This document shows, one piece after another, positions 10,075-21,734 of a DNA stretch of 64,000 bases. The stretch spans positions 124,001-188,000 of the forward strand of contig NC_015964.1 in the NCBI RefSeq assembly GCF_000210895.1. Direction: 5' to 3'. The position numbers and the translations under genes were made by a program. Position 1 is the first letter of the stretch. Each line of letters starts with the position of its first letter. The DNA is from Haemophilus parainfluenzae T3T1. GTDB taxonomy: Bacteria > Pseudomonadota > Gammaproteobacteria > Enterobacterales > Pasteurellaceae. The notes beneath the pieces are model-generated. The model was not told where the DNA came from. It saw nothing but the letters and a program-made list of their open reading frames with translations, and searched no databases.

Positions 10075-11391
10075 ATGTCAAGTTTAGAAAAAACCTTTGA
10101 ACTCAGCAAACGCGGTTCAACGGTTCGTCAAGAAATCATCGCGGGTTTAACCACCTTCTTAGCCATGGTGTATTCCGTGATTGTTGTGCCTAAAATGCTT
10201 GGTGATGCAGGCTTTCCAGCAGAATCAGTGTTTATCGCAACCTGTTTAGTCGCGGGGCTTGGTTCTATCTTAATCGGCTTTTGGGCAAATGCGCCAATGG
10301 CAATCGGCTGTGCCATTTCATTAACTGCTTTCACCGCATTTAGCTTGGTAATTGGTCAACATGTTTCTATTCCTGTGGCATTAGGTGCCGTATTCCTCAT
10401 GGGTTTAGTGTTCACCTTAATCTCGGCAACAGGTATTCGTTCATGGATCTTACGTAACCTGCCATCAAGTATCGCGCACGGTGCAGGGATCGGGATCGGC
10501 TTATTCTTACTTTTAATCGCCGCAAATGGCGTAGGCTTAGTGGTCGGCAACCAAGCGGGTCTACCGGTTAAATTAGGCGACTTCACCTCATTCCCTGTAA
10601 TGATGTCCTTAATCGGTCTTGCATTCATTATCGGCTTAGAAAAAATGAAAGTGAAAGGCGGGATTTTATGGGTCATCATCGCGATTACTATCGTCGGTTT
10701 AATCTTCGATCCAAACGTAACATTCAATGGCCAAATCTTCAAAATGCCAACCTTTGGTGAAAACTCACTTTTTTTACAATTAGATCTCCAAGGTGCATTA
10801 CAACCTGCCATTTTACCGATTGTCTTTGCTTTAGTGATGACGGCGGTATTTGATGCAACAGGTACTATTCGTGCTGTTGCAGGTCAAGCTGACTTATTAG
10901 ATAAAGACGGACAAATCATCAACGGTGGCAAAGCCTTAACCTCTGACTCTGTAAGTAGTTTATTCTCAGGCTTATTTGGTACAGCTCCGGCAGCCGTTTA
11001 TATCGAATCTGCAGCAGGGACAGCCGCTGGCGGTAAAACAGGTATCACCGCTATCGTCGTCGGCGTATTGTTCTTATTAATGTTATTCTTCCAACCACTT
11101 GCCTTCTTAGTGCCAGGTTACGCAACTGCACCGGCGTTAATGTATGTGGGCTTATTAATGCTAAGCAATGTAAGCAAATTAGACTTCGATGATTTCGTGG
11201 GTGCAATGAGCGGCTTAGTTTGCGCGGTATTCATCGTACTCACGGCAAACATCGTGACCGGTATCATGCTTGGCTTTGCGGCATTAGTGATTGGTCGCAT
11301 CGTAAGTGGCGATGTGAAAAAACTCAACATCGGCACAATTATCATCGCCATTGTCCTTGTCGCATTCTATGCTGGCGGCTGGGCGATTTAA
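10075..11391 (+). CDS. NCS2 (AzgA-like) purine permease
   Basis: A 438-residue inner-membrane permease with at least 12 hydrophobic segments, of the adenine/guanine/hypoxanthine branch of the NCS2 family. The N-terminus [23 protein letters not shown] and the motifs [16 protein letters not shown] and [22 protein letters not shown] are typical. ATG 10075 follows AGGGGA; the upstream in-frame start adds 8 atypical residues. The PurR operator upstream supports purine uptake rather than uracil or xanthine. Its neighbour is ppa, divergent, an order I also recall from H. influenzae Rd. The exact base transported cannot be read from sequence. Confidence 0.88.
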   Translation: MSSLEKTFELSKRGSTVRQEIIAGLTTFLAMVYSVIVVPKMLGDAGFPAESVFIATCLVAGLGSILIGFWANAPMAIGCAISLTAFTAFSLVIGQHVSIPVALGAVFLMGLVFTLISATGIRSWILRNLPSSIAHGAGIGIGLFLLLIAANGVGLVVGNQAGLPVKLGDFTSFPVMMSLIGLAFIIGLEKMKVKGGILWVIIAITIVGLIFDPNVTFNGQIFKMPTFGENSLFLQLDLQGALQPAILPIVFALVMTAVFDATGTIRAVAGQADLLDKDGQIINGGKALTSDSVSSLFSGLFGTAPAAVYIESAAGTAAGGKTGITAIVVGVLFLLMLFFQPLAFLVPGYATAPALMYVGLLMLSNVSKLDFDDFVGAMSGLVCAVFIVLTANIVTGIMLGFAALVIGRIVSGDVKKLNIGTIIIAIVLVAFYAGGWAI

Positions 11392-11408
11392 TTAAATATC
11401 ATCATGAT

Positions 11409-11435
11409 AAGGCGAACGAATAGTTCGCCTTTTTT
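11409..11435 (+). terminator. Permease terminator
   Basis: AAGGCGAAC/GTTCGCCTT stem with a 5-nt loop followed by TTTTT, 18 bp after the permease stop. Confidence 0.88.
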
Positions 11436-11570
11436 ATTTCTAGCCTAAAAAACAATCGAAAAACCAACCGCACTTTTACTTTACAAATCCCTAAATCCGC
11501 CTAAAATACAGGCCTTTAATACGGCTTGCCAAAAGCAAGCTACTGACCTGAAATCAGACAAGAGAACATT

Positions 11571-12950
11571 ATGACAACCCCATTTAAACCTGAATTACTC
11601 TCCCCTGCGGGCTCCCTTAAAAACATGCGCTATGCTTTTGCCTATGGCGCAGATGCCGTTTATGCAGGCCAACCACGTTATAGCTTACGTGTACGCAACA
11701 ATGAATTTAATCATGCCAATTTAAAAATTGGGATCGATGAAGCCCATGCACTTGGCAAAAAATTCTATGTGGTCGTGAACATTGCTCCGCATAACTCCAA
11801 ACTCAAAACCTTTATCAAAGATTTACAACCTGTGATCGACATGGGCCCTGATGCCTTAATTATGTCTGACCCAGGCTTAATCATGTTGGTGCGTGAAAAC
11901 TTCCCGGATATTGATATTCATCTTTCTGTACAAGCGAATGCGGTAAACTGGGCTACGGTAAAATTCTGGAAACAAATGGGGTTAACTCGTGTGATTTTAT
12001 CGCGCGAATTGTCCATTGAAGAGATCGCTGAAATTCGCCAACATGTGCCAGATATCGAACTCGAAATTTTCGTACACGGTGCATTATGTATGGCGTATTC
12101 TGGCCGTTGCTTACTTTCTGGCTATATCAACAAACGCGACCCAAACCAAGGCACTTGCACTAATGCTTGCCGTTGGGAATACAAAATGGAAGAAGGCACG
12201 ACGGATGAAGTGGGCAACATCGTACCGAAAATCGATCCCGCTCAACAAATTGAAGTGAAAAACGTGGCGCCAACTTTAGGTGAAGGTGCGGTAACAGATA
12301 AAGTCTTCCTTTACACCGAATCACAAAAACCCGATGAACAAATGACGGCGTTTGAAGATGAGCACGGTACTTACTTTATGAACTCGAAAGATCTGCGTGC
12401 CGTACAACACGTGGAAAAATTGACCGCACTTGGTGTGCATTCTTTAAAAATCGAAGGCCGTACTAAATCATTCTATTACTGCGCAAGAACCGCACAAGTT
12501 TACCGCAAAGCCATTGATGATGCGGCAGCAGGAAAACCATTTGATGAAAGCTTAATGGATACCTTGGAATCCCTTGCTCATCGTGGTTATACCGAAGGAT
12601 TCTTACGTCGCCATACGCACGATGAATACCAAAATTACGAATACGGCTACTCTATCTCTGAACGCCAACAATTTGTCGGTGAATTTACCGGTAAACGTAA
12701 TGAACAAGGTATGGCTGAAGTGGCGGTGAAAAACAAATTCTTGCTTGGTGATGAAGTGGAAATGATGACTCCACAAGGCAACATCGTCTTTAAAATTGAA
12801 AAAATGCTCAATCGTAAAAATGAAAATGTGGAGGCCGCACTTGGCGATGGCCACTTTGTCTTTTTAGATGTGCCACAAGACATCCAACTTGATTATGCAT
12901 TGTTGATGCGTAACTTGGTCAACACCAACACACGCAACCCACACAATTAA
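11571..12950 (+). CDS. trhP: tRNA uridine 5-hydroxylation protein TrhP (YegQ), U32 family
   Basis: A 459-residue member of the U32 'peptidase' family. The YegQ/TrhP branch acts with prephenate to form 5-hydroxyuridine at tRNA position 34, the precursor of cmo5U, rather than acting as a protease. The U32 signature lies at about 166-186 (EIFVHGALCMAYSGRCLLSG), and two more cysteines follow (GTCTNAC), giving the usual four-cysteine iron-sulfur pattern. GAGA precedes the ATG. The adjacent queA and tgt also modify position 34, though in different tRNAs. An uptake sequence lies inside the gene near 12422. Confidence 0.9.
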   Translation: MTTPFKPELLSPAGSLKNMRYAFAYGADAVYAGQPRYSLRVRNNEFNHANLKIGIDEAHALGKKFYVVVNIAPHNSKLKTFIKDLQPVIDMGPDALIMSDPGLIMLVRENFPDIDIHLSVQANAVNWATVKFWKQMGLTRVILSRELSIEEIAEIRQHVPDIELEIFVHGALCMAYSGRCLLSGYINKRDPNQGTCTNACRWEYKMEEGTTDEVGNIVPKIDPAQQIEVKNVAPTLGEGAVTDKVFLYTESQKPDEQMTAFEDEHGTYFMNSKDLRAVQHVEKLTALGVHSLKIEGRTKSFYYCARTAQVYRKAIDDAAAGKPFDESLMDTLESLAHRGYTEGFLRRHTHDEYQNYEYGYSISERQQFVGEFTGKRNEQGMAEVAVKNKFLLGDEVEMMTPQGNIVFKIEKMLNRKNENVEAALGDGHFVFLDVPQDIQLDYALLMRNLVNTNTRNPHN

Positions 12951-12965
12951 TTTGTTAAAAAATTG

Positions 12966-12993
12966 TTGCATTTGTTAATAAATGCACTATAAT
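12966..12993 (+). promoter_or_regulatory. Promoter between trhP and queA
   Basis: TTGCAT, a 16-nt spacer and a perfect TATAAT predict a start near 13000. A strong terminator follows about 50 nt later, before queA. Confidence 0.6.
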
Positions 12994-12999
12994 ACATCC

Positions 13000-13080
13000 C
13001 ATACCTGATTTGTTAATTCAACAACTCATAGTATGACTCCAAATATTTTGCCCTTTCACCTTTTTGAAAGGGCTTTTTTT
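13000..13080 (+). ncRNA. Candidate small RNA of about 80 nt
   Basis: The predicted promoter just upstream would start a short transcript that contains a TTGTT/AACAA hairpin (13010-13024) and ends in a textbook terminator (GCCCTTTCA/TGAAAGGGC, 13050-13073, then seven T). No convincing coding frame with a ribosome site exists; the ATG at 13033 opens 22 codons that run through the terminator. It may instead be an attenuated leader of queA. No known RNA family is recognised. Confidence 0.4.
13050..13080 (+). terminator. Strong intrinsic terminator upstream of queA
   Basis: A 9-bp perfect stem (GCCCTTTCA/TGAAAGGGC), a 6-nt loop and seven consecutive T. It would end trhP transcription or that of the small RNA candidate. 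Confidence 0.9.
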
Positions 13081-13143
13081 CTTGTTCTTTCCTCCGAATA
13101 GCTCTAGACTATGCCCCATTTTTAGCTTTCATGATTTACAATT

Positions 13144-14235
13144 ATGCGTGTTTCTGACTTTCATTTTGACTTACCTGATGAGCTGATTGCTCGTTATCCT
13201 AAAGAAGATCGCTCTTCTTGCCGTTTGCTACAACTCAATGGTGAAAACGGGGAAATTTCTCACCGCACTTTTACCGATGTATTGGATTTAATCGACGAAG
13301 GTGATTTATTGATTTTTAACAATACGCGCGTGATCCCTGCTCGTATGTTTGGTCGTAAAGCCAGTGGCGGGAAAATTGAAGTGTTGGTTGAACGCGTATT
13401 AAGTGAACATCATTTTTTGGCGCATATTCGTTCATCAAAAGCTCCGAAAGAAGGTGCTGAATTATTTTTAGGTGAAGATAAACTCGGTGAAAATAAGGGC
13501 GTAGAAGCAATTATGATTGGTCGTCAAGATACGCTTTTTGAAGTGGAATTAGCGGATAAAAGTCGCAATGTGCTTGATGTGTTGCAAGAAATCGGTCATA
13601 TGCCTTTGCCACCTTATATTGATCGCCCTGATGAAGAAGCGGATCAAGAATGCTACCAAACCGTGTATAACAAAGTGCCTGGTGCAGTCGCCGCCCCAAC
13701 AGCGGGATTACACTTTGATGATGAGCTTTTACAAAAATTACACGAAAAAGGCGTTAATTTTGAATTTGTGACTTTGCACGTGGGGGCGGGTACATTCCAA
13801 CCGGTACGAGTTGAAAATATCGAAGATCACATTATGCACGCGGAATATGTGGAACTTTCTCAAGAAGTCTGCAATGCCATTATTGAAACGAAGAAAGCGG
13901 GTAAACGTGTCATTGCAGTAGGTACAACATCGGTGCGTTCTGTTGAAACCGCTGCCCTATCAGCAGAAGAAAATGGCAACCCAGATTTAATTGAACCTTA
14001 TTTTTCTGATACGTCCATTTTTATTTACCCGGGTAAATCGTTCCGTGTGGTGGATGCGTTGATTACTAACTTCCACTTACCGGAAAGTACGTTGATTATG
14101 TTGGTGTCTGCCTTCGCAGGCTTTAGTCACACCATGAATGCCTATAAAAGTGCAGTCGAAAATCGCTACCGTTTTTTCAGTTATGGCGATGCAATGTTCA
14201 TTACTAAAAATCCCAATGTGAAAGGGTTAGAATAA
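13144..14235 (+). CDS. queA: S-adenosylmethionine:tRNA ribosyltransferase-isomerase
   Basis: A 363-residue enzyme that moves the ribosyl group of SAM onto preQ1 in tRNA to make epoxyqueuosine, the step after Tgt. Family motifs include [16 protein letters not shown] near the N-terminus, [40 protein letters not shown] and [11 protein letters not shown]. The length is normal. Its ribosome site is poor. It is followed by tgt, and the third queuosine gene, queH, is about 36 kb away in this window. Confidence 0.95.
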   Translation: MRVSDFHFDLPDELIARYPKEDRSSCRLLQLNGENGEISHRTFTDVLDLIDEGDLLIFNNTRVIPARMFGRKASGGKIEVLVERVLSEHHFLAHIRSSKAPKEGAELFLGEDKLGENKGVEAIMIGRQDTLFEVELADKSRNVLDVLQEIGHMPLPPYIDRPDEEADQECYQTVYNKVPGAVAAPTAGLHFDDELLQKLHEKGVNFEFVTLHVGAGTFQPVRVENIEDHIMHAEYVELSQEVCNAIIETKKAGKRVIAVGTTSVRSVETAALSAEENGNPDLIEPYFSDTSIFIYPGKSFRVVDALITNFHLPESTLIMLVSAFAGFSHTMNAYKSAVENRYRFFSYGDAMFITKNPNVKGLE

Positions 14236-14240
14236 GTGGT

Positions 14241-14269
14241 TTGACTTATTTTCAACCAACTCATAAAAT
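14241..14269 (+). promoter_or_regulatory. Predicted tgt promoter
   Basis: TTGACT, a 17-nt spacer and TAAAAT give a good sigma-70 promoter starting near 14276. The predicted RNA would begin almost at the hairpin at 14281-14298. Confidence 0.55.
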
Positions 14270-14280
14270 ACCTACCAAGA

Positions 14281-15519
<1,239 letters not shown>

Positions 15520-15526
15520 CACATGC

Positions 15527-15556
15527 AAAGTGCGGTCAAAAATGACCGCACTTTTT
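15527..15556 (+). terminator. Inverted uptake-sequence terminator after tgt
   Basis: Perfect 12-bp stem AAAGTGCGGTCA/TGACCGCACTTT with a 4-nt loop and a short T tract. It lies immediately before the ribosome site of the next gene, so read-through is likely. Confidence 0.8.
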
Positions 15557-15571
15557 AACAAAGGAAACCTT

Positions 15572-16084
15572 ATGCAAATCCTCGAACCTCAACAATTTGC
15601 CACTTGGAATGAGCCGATTGATATGCTTTATGCCTGTCATAGCAAAGTGAGACGCTTTTGTAAACAGCTCACCATTCTTCCTGGTTATTTAGAAAAGAAT
15701 GGCGTGAATCAAGCTGTATTAAATGATGTGAAAACCATTTTGCAGTATTTTAATCACGCGGCACCCCTTCACCATGATGATGAAGAAAAAGATTTTTTCC
15801 CCGCTTTAATTGAAAAAGCACCTCAAGCGAAAGAATCGGTGGATGAATTAGAGCGCCAACATGTTACTTTGCATGAAAATTGGGCAAAGCTTTCGGAGCA
15901 GCTAGAAGAATTAATTGCAGAGAAACGTACTGATGTAGATGAAAGACTGATTACGCTGTTTGTAGCGAGCTATGATAGACATCTTGCCCTTGAAGAGCCG
16001 TTATTTGAGCTCGGGAAGCAATATTTATCAGCAGAACAATTGACAGCAATGGGCAAAATTATGTTTGCTCGTCGCCAAGCTTAA
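15572..16084 (+). CDS. Hemerythrin-like (HHE domain) protein
   Basis: A 170-residue all-helical cytoplasmic protein. Histidines and acidic residues are spaced as in di-iron HHE/hemerythrin-like domains: CHSKV (about 21-25), HAAPLHHDDEEKDFF (about 64-78), RQHVTLHENW and YDRHLALEE. Such proteins bind oxygen or NO, or help repair iron centres. ATG 15572 follows AAAGGA; an upstream in-frame start would run through the uptake-sequence terminator. It is 3 bp from a TusA-like gene, so the two are cotranscribed and may act together in sulfur or iron-sulfur chemistry. That joint role is inference. Confidence 0.82.
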   Translation: MQILEPQQFATWNEPIDMLYACHSKVRRFCKQLTILPGYLEKNGVNQAVLNDVKTILQYFNHAAPLHHDDEEKDFFPALIEKAPQAKESVDELERQHVTLHENWAKLSEQLEELIAEKRTDVDERLITLFVASYDRHLALEEPLFELGKQYLSAEQLTAMGKIMFARRQA

Positions 16085-16087
16085 ATC

Positions 16088-16315
16088 ATGAAATATCAAT
16101 TAAATTTGACCGCACTTTCCTGCCCGATTCCGCTTTTAACGGCGAAGAAGGCTTTGGCAAATTTAGCGCCGAATGATGAATTAGTTTTGCAATTAAATCG
16201 TCAAAGTGCGGTGGAAAATTTTGTTGTTTTTTGTGAAGAAAATCAATGTGAATTAGTGGATCAACATTGGCTTTCTGAGCAAATCTTCGAAGTTTGCTTG
16301 AAAAAAATCAATTAA
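16088..16315 (+). CDS. TusA/SirA-like sulfur-carrier protein
   Basis: A 75-residue protein of the TusA family. The catalytic motif CPIP is at residues 12-15 ([17 protein letters not shown]), with the following helix and a C-terminal strand as in the IF3-C-like fold. TusA proteins carry persulfide sulfur on that cysteine. An uptake sequence directly encodes the residues just before the active cysteine. It lies 3 bp after the hemerythrin-like gene. A second TusA-like protein is encoded at 58.6 kb next to a YeeE permease; this one is unlikely to be that partner. Confidence 0.85.
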   Translation: MKYQLNLTALSCPIPLLTAKKALANLAPNDELVLQLNRQSAVENFVVFCEENQCELVDQHWLSEQIFEVCLKKIN

Positions 16316-16417
16316 TCCAAAAATTCTAGGTGTTATTGCCTTCATCGGCTTTTACTGAATGCCGTTTTATGGTATTTTACGCACACTTTTAACTTTTCAT
16401 TTTATAAGGAAAACACA

Positions 16418-16708
16418 ATGGAAGCACAAAGCCCAATGTCCACGTTATTTATTTTCGTGATCTTCGGTTTAATTTTTTATTTTATGATTTACCGCCCACA
16501 AGCGAAACGTAACAAAGAACACAAAAAATTAATGTCTGAATTAGCGAAAGGCACTGAAGTATTAACCGCTGGTGGTTTGATTGGTAAAATCACTAAAGTA
16601 ACCGAAGGTGCTGAAATTGTTATCGCTTTAAACGATACCACTGAAATCACGATTAACCGTAACTACATCGTTTCAGTATTACCGAAAGGTTCTGTAAAAT
16701 CTCTCTAA
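16418..16708 (+). CDS. yajC: Sec translocon accessory protein YajC
   Basis: A 96-residue single-pass inner-membrane protein: one helix at about 9-26 (LFIFVIFGLIFYFMIYRP) followed by a basic stretch (QAKRNKEHKK) and a small cytoplasmic domain with EVLTAGGLIGKITK. It associates with SecDF and SecYEG. It heads the yajC-secD-secF operon with AAGGA before the ATG and 23 bp to secD. Confidence 0.95.
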   Translation: MEAQSPMSTLFIFVIFGLIFYFMIYRPQAKRNKEHKKLMSELAKGTEVLTAGGLIGKITKVTEGAEIVIALNDTTEITINRNYIVSVLPKGSVKSL

Positions 16709-16731
16709 TTTAAATTCCTAAAGGGAAAACT

Positions 16732-18582
16732 ATGTTAAATCGTTACCCATTATGGAAGAATCTAATGGTGATCCTTGTGGTCGCCATTGGTGCTTTATAC
16801 TCTCTTCCAAATATCTATGGTGAAGACCCTGCGGTGCAAATTTCTGGTACTCGCGGACAACAAGCAGACACCACCGCATTAACTGAAGTACAAAACGTAC
16901 TAAAAGAAAATAACCTTCCAACCAAATCTATCGTTCTTGAAAATGGCTCTATTCTAGCCCGTTTCACCAACACAGATGACCAACTTCTTGCCAAAGATAA
17001 AATTGCAGAAAAACTTGGCACTAACTACACCACGGCATTAAATCTTGCACCGGCAACACCGGCTTGGTTAAGTAGCATTGGTGCAAATCCAATGAAATGG
17101 GGTTTGGACTTACGTGGTGGTGTACGTTTCTTGATGGAAGTGGACATGAATTCTGCGCTTGCTAAACGTCAAGAACAGTTACAAGACACATTACGCAACG
17201 AATTACGTAAAGAAAAGATTCAGTTTACGGCAATTAAAAACGGTGACAAATTTGGTACAACGGTCACATTAGAAAACGCTGACCAAATGTCGAAAGCAGC
17301 GCGTATTATTCGTCAATTACACCCAACATTAGACGTATCTGATATTGGTGACAACACCTTAAATCTTGCCCTTTCTGAAGCATCATTAACAGAGTCTCGT
17401 AACTTAGCGATCGAGCAAAACTTAACGATTTTACGTAAACGTGTCGCTGAATTAGGCGTAGCTGAAGCCGTTATCCAACGTCAAGGTGCTGAACGTATCG
17501 TAATCGAATTACCGGGCGTTCAAGATACGGCACGTGCAAAAGAAATCTTAGGGGCAACCGCAACACTTGAATTCCGTATTGTGAATTCATTAGTGAACCC
17601 TGAATCAGCAGCGCGTGGTATGTTACCTTCTGACACTGAAATCAAATATGACCGTCAAGGTAGACCTGTTGCACTTTACAAACGTGCGGTATTAGGTGGT
17701 GAACACATCATCAACTCAAGTTCTGGTTTAGACCAAAACACCAGCACACCACAAGTAAGCGTGACCTTGGACAGTGAAGGCGGCGAAATCATGTCGCAAA
17801 CTACCAAGAAATACTATAAAAAACCAATGGCAACCTTGTATGTAGAATACAAAGACAACGGTAAAAAAGACGAAAATGGCAAAACCATTTTAGAGAAAAG
17901 TGAAGAAGTAATTAACGTTGCTACTATTCAAGGTCGCTTCAGTTCTAACTTCCAAATTACGGGTGTAAGTAGTTCTGCAGAAGCACAAAACCTTTCTATG
18001 TTATTAAAATCAGGTGCATTAATTGCGCCAGTGCAAATTGTAGAAGAGCGTACAATCGGTCCTTCTCTTGGTGCACAAAACGTAGAACAAGGTATTGATG
18101 CAAGCTTCTGGGGCTTAATTGCGGTAATTGTCTTCATGCTGGTTTACTATAAAGTCTTCGGTATTATCGCAAGCTTTGCCTTGGTGATTAATATCGTTTT
18201 ATTAGTCGGTTTGATGTCTATCCTACCTGGTGCAACACTCACCATGCCGGGTATTGCGGGTATCGTATTAACCCTGGGGATGTCGGTGGATGCCAACGTA
18301 CTTATTTTTGAACGTATCAAAGAAGAGATTCGTAATGGTCGTCCAATCCAGCAAGCCATTAACGAAGGTTATAACGGTGCATTCACCTCTATCTTCGATG
18401 CGAACTTAACCACAATTTTAACGGCAATCATTCTTTATGCTGTGGGTACCGGTCCAATTCAAGGCTTTGCGGTAACCCTTGCATTAGGTGTGGCAATTTC
18501 AATGTTTACAGCGATTACCGGAACACGTGCTATCGTGAACTTCCTATACGGCGGTAAACGTCTTGAAAAATTATCAATTTAG
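16732..18582 (+). CDS. secD: Protein translocase subunit SecD
   Basis: A 616-residue inner-membrane protein that uses the proton gradient, together with SecF, to pull secreted chains across the membrane. It has one N-terminal helix, a large periplasmic P1 domain that begins with WGLDLRGGVRFLMEVDM, and five C-terminal helices. The motifs GMSVDANVLIFERIKEE and the conserved NLTTI region are present. It is separated by 10 bp from secF, whose ribosome site follows its stop. Confidence 0.96.
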   Translation: MLNRYPLWKNLMVILVVAIGALYSLPNIYGEDPAVQISGTRGQQADTTALTEVQNVLKENNLPTKSIVLENGSILARFTNTDDQLLAKDKIAEKLGTNYTTALNLAPATPAWLSSIGANPMKWGLDLRGGVRFLMEVDMNSALAKRQEQLQDTLRNELRKEKIQFTAIKNGDKFGTTVTLENADQMSKAARIIRQLHPTLDVSDIGDNTLNLALSEASLTESRNLAIEQNLTILRKRVAELGVAEAVIQRQGAERIVIELPGVQDTARAKEILGATATLEFRIVNSLVNPESAARGMLPSDTEIKYDRQGRPVALYKRAVLGGEHIINSSSGLDQNTSTPQVSVTLDSEGGEIMSQTTKKYYKKPMATLYVEYKDNGKKDENGKTILEKSEEVINVATIQGRFSSNFQITGVSSSAEAQNLSMLLKSGALIAPVQIVEERTIGPSLGAQNVEQGIDASFWGLIAVIVFMLVYYKVFGIIASFALVINIVLLVGLMSILPGATLTMPGIAGIVLTLGMSVDANVLIFERIKEEIRNGRPIQQAINEGYNGAFTSIFDANLTTILTAIILYAVGTGPIQGFAVTLALGVAISMFTAITGTRAIVNFLYGGKRLEKLSI

Positions 18583-18592
18583 GTAGGATAAG

Positions 18593-19567
18593 ATGAGATT
18601 ATTTGCAAAAGATAAAAACGGACATTTTATCCGTGAAGTGAATGGGATTAAATTGCCATTCCCTCTCACTGAATTTATGAAAGTGAGATTTGTGGGATAT
18701 ACCTTTTCCATCATTTTAATGGCGATTTCCCTCTTCTTCATTGTGACAAAAGGCTTCAACTGGGGCTTGGATTTTACCGGTGGTGTGGTATTTGATACGC
18801 ACTTCTCACAACCAGCTGATTTAGAGAAAATCCGTGGCACATTAAATCAAAATGGTATTGCAAGCCCGATTGTACAAACAACGGGTTCTGTACAAGACGT
18901 GATGATCCGCTTACCAGCTGATAATAACGATTCTGCTATTGGTGATCACGTTAAAAGCATGCTCCAAACAATTGACCCTAATATTCATATTAACAGTATC
19001 GAATTCGTCGGTCCAAACGTCGGTGAAGAACTGGCTCAAGGTGCAGTTTACGCGACCCTTGCAACCCTAGCAATGATGTTAATTTACGTAGGTTCACGTT
19101 TTGAATGGCGTTTAGGTTTTGGTGGTATTGCCTCACTTGCGCATGACGTGGTGATTACACTCGGTGTTTTCTCTGCATTACAAGTCGAAATGGATTTAAC
19201 CTTCGTGGCGGCAATTCTTTCTGTTGTAGGTTATTCTATCAACGATAGTATCGTGGTATTCGACCGTGTGCGTGAAAACTTCCGTAAAATTCGCCGTGTA
19301 GAAACCATCGATATTATTGATATTTCCTTAACGCAAACCTTATCGAGAACCATCATGACATCTCTCACAACACTTCTTGTTGTGATTGCCTTGTTCTTCT
19401 TTGGTGGTCCATCAATTCATAACTTCTCATTAGCGTTATTAATTGGTATCGGTTTTGGTACTTATTCATCAATCTTTATCGCGATTGCGATTGCTTATGA
19501 CATCGGCCTACGCCGTGAACATATGATTCCACCAAAAGTGGATAAAGAAGTAGATGATTTACCTTAA
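18593..19567 (+). CDS. secF: Protein translocase subunit SecF
   Basis: A 324-residue partner of SecD. The N-terminal membrane segment is followed by GLDFTGGVVFDTHF, the SecF form of the conserved FTGG motif, and the C-terminal helices contain VVGYSINDSIVVFDRVREN. AGGATAAG precedes the ATG. It is the last gene of the yajC-secD-secF operon, closed by a strong terminator. Confidence 0.96.
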   Translation: MRLFAKDKNGHFIREVNGIKLPFPLTEFMKVRFVGYTFSIILMAISLFFIVTKGFNWGLDFTGGVVFDTHFSQPADLEKIRGTLNQNGIASPIVQTTGSVQDVMIRLPADNNDSAIGDHVKSMLQTIDPNIHINSIEFVGPNVGEELAQGAVYATLATLAMMLIYVGSRFEWRLGFGGIASLAHDVVITLGVFSALQVEMDLTFVAAILSVVGYSINDSIVVFDRVRENFRKIRRVETIDIIDISLTQTLSRTIMTSLTTLLVVIALFFFGGPSIHNFSLALLIGIGFGTYSSIFIAIAIAYDIGLRREHMIPPKVDKEVDDLP

Positions 19568-19588
19568 TCTATTAAACATCAGATAAAA

Positions 19589-19616
19589 AGAAAGCCACCA
19601 TAACGGTGGCTTTTTT
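19589..19616 (+). terminator. secF terminator
   Basis: AAAGCCACC/GGTGGCTTT stem with a 4-nt loop followed by a T run. Confidence 0.92.
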
Positions 19617-19649
19617 ATTGCTAAAATTATGACATTTTATGACCGCACT

Positions 19650-20689
19650 TTAGTCGTTTACATCACCTAATAAAGCCGCATATTTCTTCGTTGATTCTGA
19701 GCTTTCCAAGGTAATTTTAAACGCCATTGTCAGCGGCACTGAAAGTAACATACCGACCGTACCGAGCAACCATCCCCAGAAAAGCAATGAAAAGAATACG
19801 ACCAAGGTAGAAAGACCTAAGGTTTTACCCATCATTTTCGGTTCAATAATATTACCGATCACAATATTTAATACAATAATACCGACGGTTACGCCCATGC
19901 CTACACCGAATCCATTCAGCAATAACGCTTGAACAATAATAGGCACAGCTGCAATAATTGAACCGATATTCGGAATATAATTTAATAGGAAGCTTAAAGT
20001 TGCCCATAAAATCGCATATTGCACACCCGTTATGTCCAACAAAATCCACGTCGAGACGCCGGTAAGTAAACTAATCACCGTTTTCACACCAAGATAACTA
20101 ATCACACCGTCTAAAATACGATCGATGTGATGTTCTTCCGCGACAACATCATGCTCATTGTCACTTAAAACTAAAGCAAGTTTATGCTTCATGGTTGGTG
20201 CTTCAAGCAGCATAAAAATCACCGCTAAGATCAACACAAAAACATTCGTCACCACGCCAGAAAAGTTTAATAATAAACGGCTCACAAAGTTCATGATCAC
20301 ACTTGGATCAAAATGCTCCATAATGGCTTCGCGAGAAATCACAATCGGCAATTTTAGTTTTTGAGCTAACGCCATGACGTCATTTATACGTTCCGAAAGC
20401 AGCACTTTATATTGAGGAATCGAGCGTGTAAATTCTTGCACACTGCTATTAATTAATCCCGCCAGGAAAAAGAATACGATTAAAATTAAAATAAACAGCA
20501 AGGCAATCGCAATACCATGCGGTACTTTGCGTTGTGTCATCGCTTTAATTACCGGCGAACAAATAATGGCGATAAATAATGCCAATAAAAAAGGCACGAC
20601 AATCTCCGCCGCCAGTTTAATTCCCGCAAACACAATCACTAAAGCTGCCATAGCGACTACAGTGCGGTTAAAATTTAAGTTTTTTTCCA

Positions 20690-20690
<1 letters not shown>
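19650..20690 (-). CDS. AI-2E family (PerM/YdiK-like) membrane protein
   Basis: A 346-residue inner-membrane protein with about seven to eight helices of the AI-2E/PerM family, whose members include exporters and cation/proton antiporters of mixed function. The C-terminal conserved segment NYIPNIGSIIAAVPIIV and EPKMMGKTLGLSTLVVF identify it. The start is GTG, and its G is shared with the TAG stop of glnB, so translation is coupled. It is the last gene of mog-glnB-perM. The substrate is unknown, and an AI-2 role should not be assumed. Confidence 0.82.
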
Positions 20691-21623
<933 letters not shown>

Positions 21624-21690
21624 TTTTTTCCTCATTTTTATACGCAATACACAGCGTCATTCTACCCTATTTTATCTTTTACCAAAGCAT

Positions 21691-21724
21691 AAAAAAGCCA
21701 TTTAGCTTTCACTAAATGGCTTTC
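21691..21724 (-). terminator. clpB terminator (bidirectional shape)
   Basis: AAAGCCATTTAG/CTAAATGGCTTT stem flanked by A/T runs, 11 bp after the clpB stop. The T run is longer on the minus strand, which suits clpB. Confidence 0.88.
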
Positions 21725-21734
21725 ATTTTACAAA

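Noticed and set aside
13033-13101. A 22-codon reading frame before queA
   Set aside because: It has no ribosome site and runs through a strong terminator hairpin.
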